Notes under the pieces: model-generated
What the model saw: the letters and a program-made list of their open reading frames with translations, nothing else
Database searches by the model: none
Told to the model about the DNA's origin: nothing
Assembly: GCA_034435375.1 (NCBI GenBank)
Contig: DAOTXR010000005.1
Coordinates: 1-64,000 of the forward strand
DNA from: DAOTXR01 sp034435375
GTDB lineage: Bacteria; Chloroflexota; Anaerolineae; Aggregatilineales; UBA3940
Direction: 5' to 3'
DNA length: 64,000 nucleotides
Made by a program: the position numbers and the translations under genes
Part shown: piece by piece, positions 38,088 to 48,132 of the stretch
Layout of the letters: each line of letters starts with the position of its first letter
Position numbering within the stretch: position 1 is the first letter of the stretch

Positions 38088-40607
38088 ATGGATCAGTTTG
38101 ACGAGGATTTCCCGCAGATTATGGACGCGCTGGTGGATTTCAGTGAGCTGAAAGAGGCGGAGCCAGATGCGGATGGCTTGATCGAGGCGCCAATGATCCC
38201 GCTGCGCGACATGGTGGTATTCCCAAACATGGTTACACCGCTGTTCATTGGGCGCAGCCGCTCCTTGGAAGCCGTACAGGCTGCCCAGCGGGAGGCCAAA
38301 ACCATCATTTGCGTCACGCAGCGCGACCCAGAAATAGAGGAACCCAACCAGTCAGACCTGTATGAGATCGGCGTCGAGGTCGTGCTAGGTCGCACGCTCC
38401 GAATGCCTGATGGCACCACTAGCGCACTCGTTCAGGCGCGCCGACGCGTCCAAATGGTAGAGATCGTGACCAAGGAACCCTACTATCGGGCCAAAGTGCG
38501 CACCATCGACGAAGTGGTCGGGCCGTCGAGTGAGATTGAGGCCCGGATGCGGGCTGTACTTGCCCTGTTCGAGAAGTGTGTGCAGCTCAACCGCAGCCTG
38601 CCAGAAGATGCTTACGTGTATGCCATGAACGTCGGGGACCCAAGCTGGCTGGCCGACCTTGTAGCCACCACACTGAATCTGAGCACCGAGCAGCGCCAGG
38701 AACTGCTGGAGATCATCGATCCGGCTGAGCGCCTGATGCGGATCAGCATCCTGCTGGGCAAAGAGCTGGAGGTGCTGGAGATCGAGGACCACATTCACAC
38801 CCGCGTCCAGCAGGAGGTAGACAAGTCGCAGCGGGAGATGTTCCTGCGGGAGCAGATGCGCGTCATCCAGAGCGAGCTAGGGGAGACTGATGTCTTCCAG
38901 CAGGAGATCGGCGAGGTCCGCGAGCGCGTGCAGGCCTCCACGATGCCCGACTCGGTCAAGGCCAAGGCCATGAAAGAGGTGGATCGGCTGGCAGCTATGC
39001 CGGCGATGGCCCCTGAGGTAGGCATCATTCGCACCTATCTGGACTGGCTGCTCGAACTGCCCTGGGCAGAGCAAACCGAGGACAACTTGGACGTCCAGCA
39101 CGTGGCGCAGGTACTGGATGACGAACACTACGGCCTGGAGAAGGCGAAAGAGCGCATCATCGAGCACATTGCTGTGCGCAAGCTGGCACGCGACAAGATG
39201 AAGTCGCCGATCTTGTGCTTTGTAGGACCGCCTGGCACCGGAAAAACCTCGCTGGGCAAATCGATAGCCAGGGCGCTGGGCCGCAACTTTGTCCGGGTCT
39301 CCTTGGGGGGTGTGCGCGATGAGGCCGAGATTCGTGGCCACCGCCGGACTTACATTGGGGCAATGCCCGGCCGCATCCTGCAAACCATGCGGCGAGCCGG
39401 ATCGATCAACCCACTCTTTATGCTCGACGAGATTGACAAGCTTGGTCTGGATTTCCGGGGCGACCCGGCGGCGGCACTGTTGGAAGTGCTTGATCCGGAG
39501 CAGAACCACGCCTTCTCCGATCACTACCTGGAGGTCGACTACGATCTGAGCCACGTGATGTTCGTCACGACGGCCAACACCACCGATCCTATCCCGCCGG
39601 CGCTGCGAGACCGGCTGGAGATCATCGAATTCCCCGGCTACATCGAGGAAGAGAAGCTTGAGATTGCCCGCGTTTTCCTGATTCCCAAACAACTGGAGAC
39701 CAACGGCATCCAGGAGCAGAAGATCGTCTTTGAGCGGAAGGCCCTTCAGACCATCATCCGCCAGTACACCTACGAAGCCGGCGTGCGCAACCTGGAGCGT
39801 GAGATTGCCAACGTGTGCCGAAAAGTTGCCCGCCGCGTGGCCGAAGGACGTACCTTTCCCCACCGCATCACTGACGCGAGCCTGCACAAGTTCCTGGGAC
39901 CGCCACGCATCCCTGGCCCTCTTATCAGCGAGACTGACGAAGTAGGGCTGGCGCTGGGGATCGCCTGGACAGAAGTGGGCGGCGACGTGCTGCCAGTAGA
40001 GGTGACGTTGATGCCAGGCAAAGGCAATCTGACGTTGACCGGTCAGCTGGGAGACGTTATGCAGGAAAGCGCGCAAGCTGCGTTGAGTTATACCCGTTCG
40101 CGAGCCGACGAGTTTGGGATCGATGCTGAGCGCTTTGAGAACTCCGATGTGCACATTCACCTGCCAGAGGGGGCCATCCCCAAAGATGGCCCCTCGGCGG
40201 GGATCACGCTGGCGACAGCGCTGGTGTCGGCCTTCACGCGCCGCCCTGTGCGGCACGACATTGTGATGACAGGGGAGATCACGTTACATGGTCGCGTGCT
40301 TCCGGTGGGAGGGATTAAAGAGAAGGTATTGGCGGCCCACCGAGTGGGCATCTACAACGTCATCATGCCCAAAGACAATGCCAAGGACCTGACCGAGGTA
40401 CCACGTCTAGCTCGCAAGGACCTGAACATCGTCATGGTCAGCCGCATGGACGAGGTGCTGGAGGCAGCGCTGCTGGAGCCGCTCGAAGACGAATCGGACG
40501 GCACATCTGAAGATAGCCCAACGGCCGAGGGAGCTAAGGACGAGCGGAAACCCGAAGTGCAGGAGCTTCAAAGTGAGACAGCCTCGCAAGGGAACGCCAC
40601 CACCTGA
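38088..40607 (+). CDS. lon: ATP-dependent protease Lon
   Basis: The 839-residue protein has the three Lon parts: N-terminal LON substrate domain (IPLRDMVVFPNMVTPLFIGR at about residue 38), AAA+ module with Walker A GPPGTGKTSLGKS (about 379-391, Lys386) and FMLDEIDKLG Walker B, and the C-terminal protease with catalytic Ser703 in PKDGPSAGIT and Lys in GGIKEKVLAAH (744-746). It degrades damaged and regulatory proteins in the cytoplasm. The last 55 residues are acidic and Ser/Glu/Thr-rich (EDESDGTSEDSPTAEG), a tail longer than in E. coli Lon. It is downstream of folC. Confidence 0.96.
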   Translation: MDQFDEDFPQIMDALVDFSELKEAEPDADGLIEAPMIPLRDMVVFPNMVTPLFIGRSRSLEAVQAAQREAKTIICVTQRDPEIEEPNQSDLYEIGVEVVLGRTLRMPDGTTSALVQARRRVQMVEIVTKEPYYRAKVRTIDEVVGPSSEIEARMRAVLALFEKCVQLNRSLPEDAYVYAMNVGDPSWLADLVATTLNLSTEQRQELLEIIDPAERLMRISILLGKELEVLEIEDHIHTRVQQEVDKSQREMFLREQMRVIQSELGETDVFQQEIGEVRERVQASTMPDSVKAKAMKEVDRLAAMPAMAPEVGIIRTYLDWLLELPWAEQTEDNLDVQHVAQVLDDEHYGLEKAKERIIEHIAVRKLARDKMKSPILCFVGPPGTGKTSLGKSIARALGRNFVRVSLGGVRDEAEIRGHRRTYIGAMPGRILQTMRRAGSINPLFMLDEIDKLGLDFRGDPAAALLEVLDPEQNHAFSDHYLEVDYDLSHVMFVTTANTTDPIPPALRDRLEIIEFPGYIEEEKLEIARVFLIPKQLETNGIQEQKIVFERKALQTIIRQYTYEAGVRNLEREIANVCRKVARRVAEGRTFPHRITDASLHKFLGPPRIPGPLISETDEVGLALGIAWTEVGGDVLPVEVTLMPGKGNLTLTGQLGDVMQESAQAALSYTRSRADEFGIDAERFENSDVHIHLPEGAIPKDGPSAGITLATALVSAFTRRPVRHDIVMTGEITLHGRVLPVGGIKEKVLAAHRVGIYNVIMPKDNAKDLTEVPRLARKDLNIVMVSRMDEVLEAALLEPLEDESDGTSEDSPTAEGAKDERKPEVQELQSETASQGNATT

Positions 40608-40961
40608 GCGTCCCCCTGGCAGGCCGACCTAGCCAAGAGGTTGCCGTGATGGATTCAGGCCATCCCGTGCGCTCAGGTGGCCGTCCTGTGAGCCTTATTC
40701 GTCTTTGCCCCATGGTTCGCTGCGGTCAAGTATCGAAGCATTTTCGCACTGCCCCGGCCCACAAGTCGTGTGGTGTTTTCGGTCCTGGCCGCGACTTACA
40801 CCATACATTGTGCGTCGCCCTCCTTGAAAACCAGCCTCGACTGCGGGCAGCATTTCTCTCCAGGGCATGGCAGCTCAACTGCGGAATGTGGCTTCGGGTG
40901 TACAGATAGGTTAAACTAGGCTTTCGGATTCCGACAAACCTGGACGGGGCACCTTGAGCCA
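40608..40961. other. intergenic region after lon
   Basis: About 350 bases. An 87-codon open frame (40646-40909) has neither a ribosome binding site nor any familiar motif. TAAACT at 40911-40916 may be a -10 for the next gene, but the -35 is unclear. I see no RNA gene or repeat. Confidence 0.4.
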
Positions 40962-41729
40962 ATGCGCAGCACAACCCTATGGATTCTAGCCACGGCACTG
41001 GCAGCCCTGCTGGCTCTGCCGCATCAGCAGGATGCTGAAGGCATCGCGGACATTGCTAGCCCACAAAATAACGAGATCGTGTCAGGCGCTGTAACGATCA
41101 CGGGGACGGCAGTCGATATCGACTTTCGTTTCTATCAGCTCGACTACAACATCGACCCTACCCCTTCCGATGTTCCCTGGACGGCAGTCCAGCCGCCGGT
41201 GGCTCAGCAGGTGCGCGATGGTATCCTGGGCATTTGGGACACCACCGGACTGCCCGATGGACGCTATGTGTTACGGTTGCAGGTGATCCGGAACGACGGG
41301 CAGGCGATCAGCGACGAGGTGCATGTCCAGATCGGCAATGCCACCCCCACACCGCTGCCCACACTACCGCCGCCCCCTACCCCAACACCGCCGCCTGGCA
41401 CGCCCACGCCTGGCCCGTCACCTACGCCGCTGATCTGGCAACCACCCACACGCACACCGCGCCCATCACCCACACCCGGCGGCCCAACCGTCACGCCAAC
41501 CCCTATGGACCTGAGTGATTCGCCACTGCGCGCCGACCGACTTCGTCTGGCAGCCTGGAGAGGCATGTTGATCACGGTCAGTGCGTTCGCAGTGTTGGGA
41601 GTGTATAGCCTGATACGTGCAGCAGCTCGTGGCACGCTGCGGACAGCGTGGTGGCGCTTCCGGCGGGAGATCGTCAATCCGGTGCTCGATACCCTCAGAG
41701 GGACAGGAAAAGGCGCTCGCCGCAGATGA
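40962..41729 (+). CDS. surface protein: signal peptide, Ig-like domain, Pro/Thr-rich stalk, C-terminal membrane anchor
   Basis: The 255-residue product has a signal peptide (MRSTTLWILATALAALLALP) and an Ig-like domain at about residues 28-126 (ASPQNNEIVSGAVTITGTA, DTTGLPDGRYVLRLQVI) of the type found in carbohydrate-active or surface proteins. A stalk of nearly 60 residues is made of TPTP/PPPTPTP repeats. A transmembrane helix (LITVSAFAVLGVYSLI, about 202-217) and a basic tail end the chain. The shape suggests an extracellular domain on a stalk fixed to the membrane. It precedes pth by 48 bases on the same strand. Confidence 0.6.
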   Translation: MRSTTLWILATALAALLALPHQQDAEGIADIASPQNNEIVSGAVTITGTAVDIDFRFYQLDYNIDPTPSDVPWTAVQPPVAQQVRDGILGIWDTTGLPDGRYVLRLQVIRNDGQAISDEVHVQIGNATPTPLPTLPPPPTPTPPPGTPTPGPSPTPLIWQPPTRTPRPSPTPGGPTVTPTPMDLSDSPLRADRLRLAAWRGMLITVSAFAVLGVYSLIRAAARGTLRTAWWRFRREIVNPVLDTLRGTGKGARRR

Positions 41730-41777
41730 TGACAATCCGCCAGGGGTCCCATCAGAGTCAAGTGCATTTCATCGACC

Positions 41778-42359
41778 ATGGGCAAACATCTGATCGTCGG
41801 CCTGGGCAACCCGGGTCGTGATTACAAGAACAATCGGCACAACATCGGCTTTCAGGTCATCGATCACCTGGCCGAACGGCACGGCCTCAAGTTCAGCCGC
41901 ATGCAGAATGGCGCGTTGATCACAATCGGGACGATTGCCGGGCAGCCAGCCGTGCTTGTCAAGCCACAGAAGTTCATGAATCTAAGCGGTATCCCCGTCG
42001 CTGCATTGGTGAAGTTCTATAAGGTCACACCTGACGACCTGCTGGTGGTGTTTGATGACCTGGACCTGCCGGTGGGCACGATCCGGATGCGCCCAGAGGG
42101 CGGGGCGGGGGGCCAGAAGGGCATGAAAAGCATCATTGAGCGGCTGGGGAGTGAGCAATTTCCCCGGCTACGGATCGGTATCGGGCGACCGCCAGGCCGC
42201 ATGGACCCCGCCGCCTATGTCCTCCAGGATTTTGATGCTGAGCAGCTGCCCATCATCCGGGAAGTCTACAGCCGCGCCAGTGACGCAATCGAAACCTGGC
42301 TCAGCGACGGCATCGACTTGGCGATGAGCCGTTACAACGGTCCAGCAGAACAGAGCTGA
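41778..42359 (+). CDS. pth: peptidyl-tRNA hydrolase
   Basis: The 193-residue enzyme releases tRNA from peptidyl-tRNA that has dropped off the ribosome. It has the family signature GLGNPGRDYKNNRHNIGF with catalytic His21, the conserved Asp in VVFDDLDLPVG (about residue 93) and GGAGGQKGMKSI with the substrate-contact residues. The length is normal. The mfd gene begins three bases after the stop, so the two are likely one transcript, a common bacterial arrangement. Confidence 0.96.
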   Translation: MGKHLIVGLGNPGRDYKNNRHNIGFQVIDHLAERHGLKFSRMQNGALITIGTIAGQPAVLVKPQKFMNLSGIPVAALVKFYKVTPDDLLVVFDDLDLPVGTIRMRPEGGAGGQKGMKSIIERLGSEQFPRLRIGIGRPPGRMDPAAYVLQDFDAEQLPIIREVYSRASDAIETWLSDGIDLAMSRYNGPAEQS

Positions 42360-42362
42360 GCG

Positions 42363-45300
42363 ATGGACCTTTCCGGCCTCCTCCCCATTCTGCGCCAACA
42401 GGGAGCGTATCGCTCCCTACTGGCCGATCTGGCTGGCAGCCGGCGCAGCACGAGACTCGGCCTGATCCAAACCGCACGGCCTTACGTATGCGCTGCACTG
42501 GCCCACGACGCAGACTGTCCAGTGCTGGTCATCACCGCCCGCGCCGATCGCGCCAGCAACCTAGCGGAGCAGATCGTGGCCTGGAGCGCGAGCCTGCGCG
42601 TGCTGACCTTCCCGGAACCTAATGCTCTCTTCTACGAACGCGCCCCCTGGGGACCGCGGACCACACGGTCGCGTCTTCAGGTGCTGGCCGACCTGTACAG
42701 CAAGCCGCTGCCCGGCACTGTGATCGTCACCTCGGCACGTGGACTGATGCAGCGCACGCTCCCACCTGCAATCCTGCAGAGCCACATATTGCGCATTGAG
42801 CGCGGTGCACGAATCGCAGGTGGTCAACCGGATGCCTTGTTGCGCCAGTGGCTCCACATGGGTTACGAACCGGTCACAATTGTGACCGAGCCGGGAACCT
42901 TCTTAAGGCGGGGAGGCATCCTCGATATCTTCCCCATCGCTGCTGAGCAGCCGGCGCGCATCGAGCTATGGGGGGATGAAATAGAGTCGTTGCGGCTCTT
43001 CGACCCAGCCACACAGCGTAGCCACGAGATGTGCGAGGCGGTGATAGTGACACCTGCCCGCGAGGCTCTGCCTGTCTACGGGCCAACTGCTGCCGCGCGC
43101 CTCAAGGCATGGTTGGCTACACTGCCCACTGCGCCCAACGACACCGAATCGGATACAGGTCTCTGTTCTGATTACGAGGCGCTGCTCCAGCAGCGCGCCT
43201 TTGACACGCTGGAGTTCTACCTGCCGTGGATGTTCGACGAGACGGTCAGCCTGCTCGACTACCTGCCGGAGCATACTCTGGTGCTGGTTGACGATTGGGC
43301 GGATCTGGCAGACACGATCGGCGAGCTGGAGCAGCAAGCCATGAGCCTGCGCGAAGCGCATCTCAGTGCAGATGACATTCCAGAGGACATGCCTTTGCCC
43401 TTCGTAACCTGGAGCCAGCTCAATGACGACCTTGCCCACAGCGGCGCGGTGGAACTAGGCGGGCTGGCAGACAACAGGTTCGAAGAGACCGAACCTGTCC
43501 AGATAGGCAATCTGTTTGCGCCTGGGCCGCGCTACGCCGGCGAGCTAAAACCCTTCCTCGACCACCTGCGCGATCTGACCCGCGCAGGGCGCCACCGCAT
43601 AGTGATCGTGTCGAGGCAGTCGGCGCGGCTGGCCGACTTGTGGCATGAGCGCTTTCAGCGCGCGCACCCCACGCCCACCGAGGGCCTGCCAGAACTACCC
43701 GATCCCGGTCTCCCGGTCTTTGTGCAGGGTGCATTGTCTGAAGGCTGGCAGCTCAGCAGCGGTGCAACGACCACCTATCTTTTCACCGATGCAGAGATCT
43801 TCGGGTGGCGGCGGCCAGAGCCACGTCGCCGGCGGCAGCCCCGCGCCATCGCGCCGGAGGATTTTTTTGCCGACCTGGCTCCTGGCGACTATGTGGTGCA
43901 CATCGAGTACGGGATCGGGCGCTTTCAGGGGTTGGAAAAGCGCACCCTAGCCGGAAACGACCGCGAATTCCTGGTGGTAGCCTACGCAGGAGGTGACGTG
44001 CTGTATGTGCCGATTCACCAGGCTGACCGCCTGAGCCGCTACGTGGGCGCTGACGACCAGCCGCCGGAGCTTTCACGGCTGGGCACATCAGACTGGATGC
44101 ACGTCAAGGAACGAACACGTGCGGCAGTGGAGGAGATCGCGCGGGAACTGCTTGAGCTGTACGCAGCACGTGAAGTAGTGACTGGCCACGCTTTCAACCC
44201 CGACACTCCCTGGCAGCATGAGCTTGAGGCGTCGTTCCCCTACATCGAGACAGAGGACCAGCTCAGGGCGCTGAGCGAGGTCAAACAAGACATGGAGCGC
44301 CCACGTCCGATGGATCGCCTGATCTGCGGGGATGTGGGATATGGCAAGACCGAGGTCGCCCTGCGAGCAGCTTTTAAGGCCGTGATGGACAGCAAGCAGG
44401 TCGGAATGCTGGTGCCGACCACTGTGCTGGCACAGCAGCACTACGAGACCTTCACGCACAGGTTGGCTGCCTTTCCGATCACGGTCGAGATGCTATCGCG
44501 CTTCCGCTCGCCTGCTGAGCAGGAGGCCATTATCGATAAACTGTCAAGGGGTAAGATCGACATCCTGATCGGCACCCACCGACTGCTGAGCAGTGACGTA
44601 CATTTCAAAGACCTGGGCCTGCTGATCATTGACGAGGAACAGCGCTTTGGGGTGACCCACAAAGAGCAGCTTAAGCAGATGCGCACCGAAGTGGATGTGC
44701 TGACCCTGACGGCCACTCCCATTCCACGCACCCTGTACATGGGGCTGACGGGCGTGCGTGACATTAGCATGATTGAGACTGCACCAGAGGAGCGGCTGCC
44801 GGTTCGGACACATGTAGGCAGACGCGATGACAATCTGATCCGTCAGGCAGTCTTGCGCGAGCTAGATCGCGGCGGGCAGGTATTCTTTGTGCATAACCGG
44901 GTGCAGACCATCTACGCCGAGGCCGAGCGACTGAAGCGCATCGTGCCAGAGGCGACCATCGCCATAGCCCATGGCCAGATGAACGAGGCACAACTTGAGG
45001 CCGTGATGAGCCGCTTTGGGTCCGGCGAGGTGGACGTGCTGGTTTCCACCAGCATCATTGAGGCCGGGCTTGACATCCCCAACGCCAACACCCTGATCGT
45101 TGATCGCGCCGATCGCTTTGGGCTGGCGCAATTGTACCAGCTCCGCGGACGAGTGGGGCGCAGCGCTAACCGGGCCTTTGCCTATTTCTTCCACCCTCCG
45201 TACAGCAGGCTGACCCCAGAAGCTCGTGCACGCCTTGACACGATTGCCGAGCAGACAGAGCTTGGGGCAGGATTCAACATCGCTATGCGCGATCTGGAAA

Positions 45301-45896
45301 TTCGGGGGGCAGGCGACATCCTCGGCGTGCGGCAAAGCGGACACATTGCTGCGGTCGGCTTCCACCTCTACACCCGGATGCTCACCCAGGCTGTCAAGCA
45401 GCTGCGCGATCAGCGCCAGAGCAGTTTGAACACGCCTAGCATAAACATGGAGCTGCCCGCCCCGCGCGAAGCGGTAACAATAGAACTACCGCTGCCCACG
45501 TACATCCCCAGCGACTATGTGCCAGACATGGCGCTGCGCATCCAGCTTTACCGCCGGATGGCCGACTTGGCCGACGAAGCAGCCATCCAAGACCTGCAGG
45601 CCGAGCTGGCCGACCGCTTCGGGCCGCTGCCGCCGCCAGCGGAGAACCTGCTCTATCAGCTACGGGTCAAACAACTGGCGCTGAAGGCAGACGTGGAAGC
45701 CCTGATCAGTGAGGGAACACAGATCAGCATTCGCTTAAGCGGGTTGGCCCACGTAAACCGACCCGCCCTACAGCATCGCCTGGGGCACAACGTGCGCGTC
45801 AGCCGCACAGCGATCTGGCTACCTCGCGACGATGGCAACGAGTGGCAGTCAGCGCTGATCGAGGTGTTAAAAGCGCTGGCGAGAGGGCGCTCATGA
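42363..45896 (+). CDS. mfd: transcription-repair coupling factor Mfd
   Basis: The 1177-residue protein displaces RNA polymerase stalled at DNA lesions and recruits UvrA. Parts in order: UvrB-like N-terminal domains to about residue 350, the RNA-polymerase-interacting RID/CarD-like domain (DYVVHIEYGIGRFQGLEKR, about 508-570), SF2 translocase domain with Walker A CGDVGYGKTE (about 655-664) and DEEQ box (about 756-759), and the TRCF C-terminal domain. The arginine-rich stretch RRPEPRRRRQPRA near residue 480 forms the usual basic linker before the RID. It follows pth at three bases. Confidence 0.96.
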   Translation: MDLSGLLPILRQQGAYRSLLADLAGSRRSTRLGLIQTARPYVCAALAHDADCPVLVITARADRASNLAEQIVAWSASLRVLTFPEPNALFYERAPWGPRTTRSRLQVLADLYSKPLPGTVIVTSARGLMQRTLPPAILQSHILRIERGARIAGGQPDALLRQWLHMGYEPVTIVTEPGTFLRRGGILDIFPIAAEQPARIELWGDEIESLRLFDPATQRSHEMCEAVIVTPAREALPVYGPTAAARLKAWLATLPTAPNDTESDTGLCSDYEALLQQRAFDTLEFYLPWMFDETVSLLDYLPEHTLVLVDDWADLADTIGELEQQAMSLREAHLSADDIPEDMPLPFVTWSQLNDDLAHSGAVELGGLADNRFEETEPVQIGNLFAPGPRYAGELKPFLDHLRDLTRAGRHRIVIVSRQSARLADLWHERFQRAHPTPTEGLPELPDPGLPVFVQGALSEGWQLSSGATTTYLFTDAEIFGWRRPEPRRRRQPRAIAPEDFFADLAPGDYVVHIEYGIGRFQGLEKRTLAGNDREFLVVAYAGGDVLYVPIHQADRLSRYVGADDQPPELSRLGTSDWMHVKERTRAAVEEIARELLELYAAREVVTGHAFNPDTPWQHELEASFPYIETEDQLRALSEVKQDMERPRPMDRLICGDVGYGKTEVALRAAFKAVMDSKQVGMLVPTTVLAQQHYETFTHRLAAFPITVEMLSRFRSPAEQEAIIDKLSRGKIDILIGTHRLLSSDVHFKDLGLLIIDEEQRFGVTHKEQLKQMRTEVDVLTLTATPIPRTLYMGLTGVRDISMIETAPEERLPVRTHVGRRDDNLIRQAVLRELDRGGQVFFVHNRVQTIYAEAERLKRIVPEATIAIAHGQMNEAQLEAVMSRFGSGEVDVLVSTSIIEAGLDIPNANTLIVDRADRFGLAQLYQLRGRVGRSANRAFAYFFHPPYSRLTPEARARLDTIAEQTELGAGFNIAMRDLEIRGAGDILGVRQSGHIAAVGFHLYTRMLTQAVKQLRDQRQSSLNTPSINMELPAPREAVTIELPLPTYIPSDYVPDMALRIQLYRRMADLADEAAIQDLQAELADRFGPLPPPAENLLYQLRVKQLALKADVEALISEGTQISIRLSGLAHVNRPALQHRLGHNVRVSRTAIWLPRDDGNEWQSALIEVLKALARGRS

Positions 45897-46044
45897 CTTA
45901 GGCTCCTCCTCCTGCCCCTGAACGCACCAGCTAGAGGTTTGCTCAGATGAGTGGCGATCTCTCAAATCCACGAGCGAATGATGTGGCACATTCAATTGTG
46001 CTATACTAGTTCCCATCCCGATCCTTGCACAGGGGGTGGCCCGC

Positions 46045-47937
46045 ATGAAGAAGTCAATGCCAATTCTGTCTGCCCTGATTGTGCTGGCACTAGCGGCACT
46101 GGCCTGCGGCGGTGGAGGACAACCCCCAGCTGCCGCCACGCCACCACTTAACCCTACTCCCACTCCGCCGCCGATCCCCAGCCGTCCCCCGGAGGCTGCA
46201 ACGCTGGTGGCGGGCCTGACCCCCACTGTCCCACCAACCATCCAGGCCGGACAGCTTGGCGTCATTGTGTACGGTTCGCTGCGCGATGGCGACTACAGGC
46301 TCTACCTGCTGTCGCTGGATGGGCACTCAGTGACGCCAGTCGACCTCGGCCCCGATCTGCATGCCGTGTGGCCCGATGTGTCGCCGGACGGCACGCGCAT
46401 CGCATTTGCCTCTGTGTCGAATAACGTGACACGGCGACCCAACGGCATCTTCGTAGCGGGTCTCGACGGCAGCGACCCAGTGCAGATCACCTTTGGCGAA
46501 GGGGAACACCCCAAGTGGTCACCGGATGGCACACGCATTGCCTTCACGTGCGGTGATGGGGCAGACATCTGTGTGATCAACGCGGACGGCAGCGGGCGGA
46601 AGAACCTCACCGAGAATAGCCCCTGGGTCGAGCGAGCTCCGGACTGGACACCTGAAGGTAGGATCGTGTTTATGTCGGACCGGGACCTGTTCGAGGCACG
46701 CTACAGCGAAATCTATATGATGAACGCCGACGGCACCGGCATCGTCCGACTGACCAATGACAATGCTGCGTACAATGCCAACCCCTCCGTCTCGCCTGAT
46801 GGGACGCGCATCGCTTTTGAGTCAGACCGTGACATTGAAATCGGCTCAGACATCTACGTGATCGACATCACAGGTCGGAACCTAATGCGCGTCACTGACG
46901 ACGGTGTATGGAATCAAAATCCTGTGTGGTCACCGGATGGGACAAACATCCTGTACACTGCCGATCCGGGAAACGGCAACATGGACCTGTATGCTGTCAG
47001 CCCAGCAGGTGGAAGCCCGGCCCAGATGACCCATCATCCGGCAGAGGATGGCGGCCTACGATTGGGACACACTTGGCTTCCCACGCCGGTCCAGCTTGAG
47101 GTTTACGAGCGGGAGGATGATTTCGATCTGGTCCGCCCGCCGCTCGGCTCGTCGCGGGTCAGCAACGCGATCCTGTTTGCAGCCAACAATTTCAACTGCA
47201 GCGACTGCTTGGAGACCGGCATCTACTGGGTGGCCTTCGATGGGGCCAATCTGACTCGCCTGCCACTTGAAGGGGCCTTCCCAGCATGGGATCCCAACTT
47301 CCAACGTATCGCCTACACCCACAACGGGGAGCTGTTCATCGCCAACACAGACGGGAGCGCGCCAACCCAGATCACACACGCTATGCTGGGGCTGTCCAGC
47401 GTGCAGTGGGACGAAGGTGGCGACCGCATTGTGGCGGATTGCGTGCCATACAACCAGCATGACGTGTGCATCATCGATTTGGCAAGAGGCATCATCCAGA
47501 ACATCACCCAGGAGTTCACGTTTGATACCGGTGTTCCCTATCCACACTGGTACGGAGAGAACATCACCGTAGGGACGCAAGTTCTAGCCCCAAACGGGAA
47601 GGTGATCAATGTGCTGCCGTTTGAGGGACGAGTGTCTCCAGACGGCACACTGCTGGCAGGCATCGTGGACCGCCAGGTTGTGGTAGCCAATGTGGATGGC
47701 AGCGATCCAAAAACGATCACTGGCGGCACCAACTCGACCAAAGGCTTCCCCACCTGGTCTCCGGCAGGCGATCTGGTGGTGTACAGCTCAGCGCCTGGCG
47801 ATGGCCGCCTGTACTTAGAGATTGTACGCTACGACGGGTCAAACCCGATGCGGCTGATCCAGCAGCCGATTGCCCTCGGACCAGTCGAGGTCCCACCCAT
47901 GCTTACCACCTTTTACGGGTTCAACTGGGCACCCTGA
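46045..47937 (+). CDS. PD40/TolB-like beta-propeller lipoprotein
   Basis: The 630-residue product has a lipoprotein signal (lipobox ALAC, Cys21) followed by a Pro/Thr-rich spacer. At least eight WD40-like PD40 blades follow with the motif (W/S)PDGTRIAF: for example VWPDVSPDGTRIAFAS, HPKWSPDGTRIAFTC, NPSVSPDGTRIAFES and NPVWSPDGTNILYTA. The propeller runs to near residue 560. Proteins of this sort outside Tol-Pal act as binding platforms at the cell surface. ATG 46045 is chosen over a GTG at 46036 for its GGGGTGG site. A TATACT box is at 46002-46007. Confidence 0.72.
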   Translation: MKKSMPILSALIVLALAALACGGGGQPPAAATPPLNPTPTPPPIPSRPPEAATLVAGLTPTVPPTIQAGQLGVIVYGSLRDGDYRLYLLSLDGHSVTPVDLGPDLHAVWPDVSPDGTRIAFASVSNNVTRRPNGIFVAGLDGSDPVQITFGEGEHPKWSPDGTRIAFTCGDGADICVINADGSGRKNLTENSPWVERAPDWTPEGRIVFMSDRDLFEARYSEIYMMNADGTGIVRLTNDNAAYNANPSVSPDGTRIAFESDRDIEIGSDIYVIDITGRNLMRVTDDGVWNQNPVWSPDGTNILYTADPGNGNMDLYAVSPAGGSPAQMTHHPAEDGGLRLGHTWLPTPVQLEVYEREDDFDLVRPPLGSSRVSNAILFAANNFNCSDCLETGIYWVAFDGANLTRLPLEGAFPAWDPNFQRIAYTHNGELFIANTDGSAPTQITHAMLGLSSVQWDEGGDRIVADCVPYNQHDVCIIDLARGIIQNITQEFTFDTGVPYPHWYGENITVGTQVLAPNGKVINVLPFEGRVSPDGTLLAGIVDRQVVVANVDGSDPKTITGGTNSTKGFPTWSPAGDLVVYSSAPGDGRLYLEIVRYDGSNPMRLIQQPIALGPVEVPPMLTTFYGFNWAP

Positions 47938-47955
47938 TCCCAGGTCTAGGTGTGC

Positions 47956-47993
47956 GGGCCGCGCCGTTCCTCAAATCTTGGCGCGGCCCTTTC
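47956..47993 (+). terminator. intrinsic terminator of the PD40 gene
   Basis: Arms GGGCCGCGCC (47956-47965) and GGCGCGGCCC (47980-47989) with a 14-base loop and TTTCC after, 18 bases past the stop codon. Confidence 0.75.
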
Positions 47994-48042
47994 CATTTCC
48001 CAAAGCCGACCAGTAGCGTCCTCTAGAATGGCAACAAAACAA

Positions 48043-48071
48043 TTGCGCCGTCTCCAGGCCCCTGGTACAAT
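48043..48071 (+). promoter_or_regulatory. promoter of the HNH endonuclease gene
   Basis: TTGCGC (48043-48048), 17-base spacer, TACAAT (48066-48071). This lies inside the longest possible reading frame, which argues that the gene starts further downstream, at 48133. Confidence 0.6.
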
Positions 48072-48132
48072 GGCCCCGTATTTGCCCTGCGAACGTGGGC
48101 ATGCTACGTTCGGCCCTGACGAGGAGGGCCAC

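Noticed and set aside
38877..40256. 459-codon open frame antisense to lon
   Set aside because: It mirrors the GC-rich codon pattern of lon; no ribosome binding site and no familiar protein motif.
40646..40909. 87-codon frame after lon
   Set aside because: No ribosome binding site, no motif, and the codon use does not stand out from intergenic sequence.
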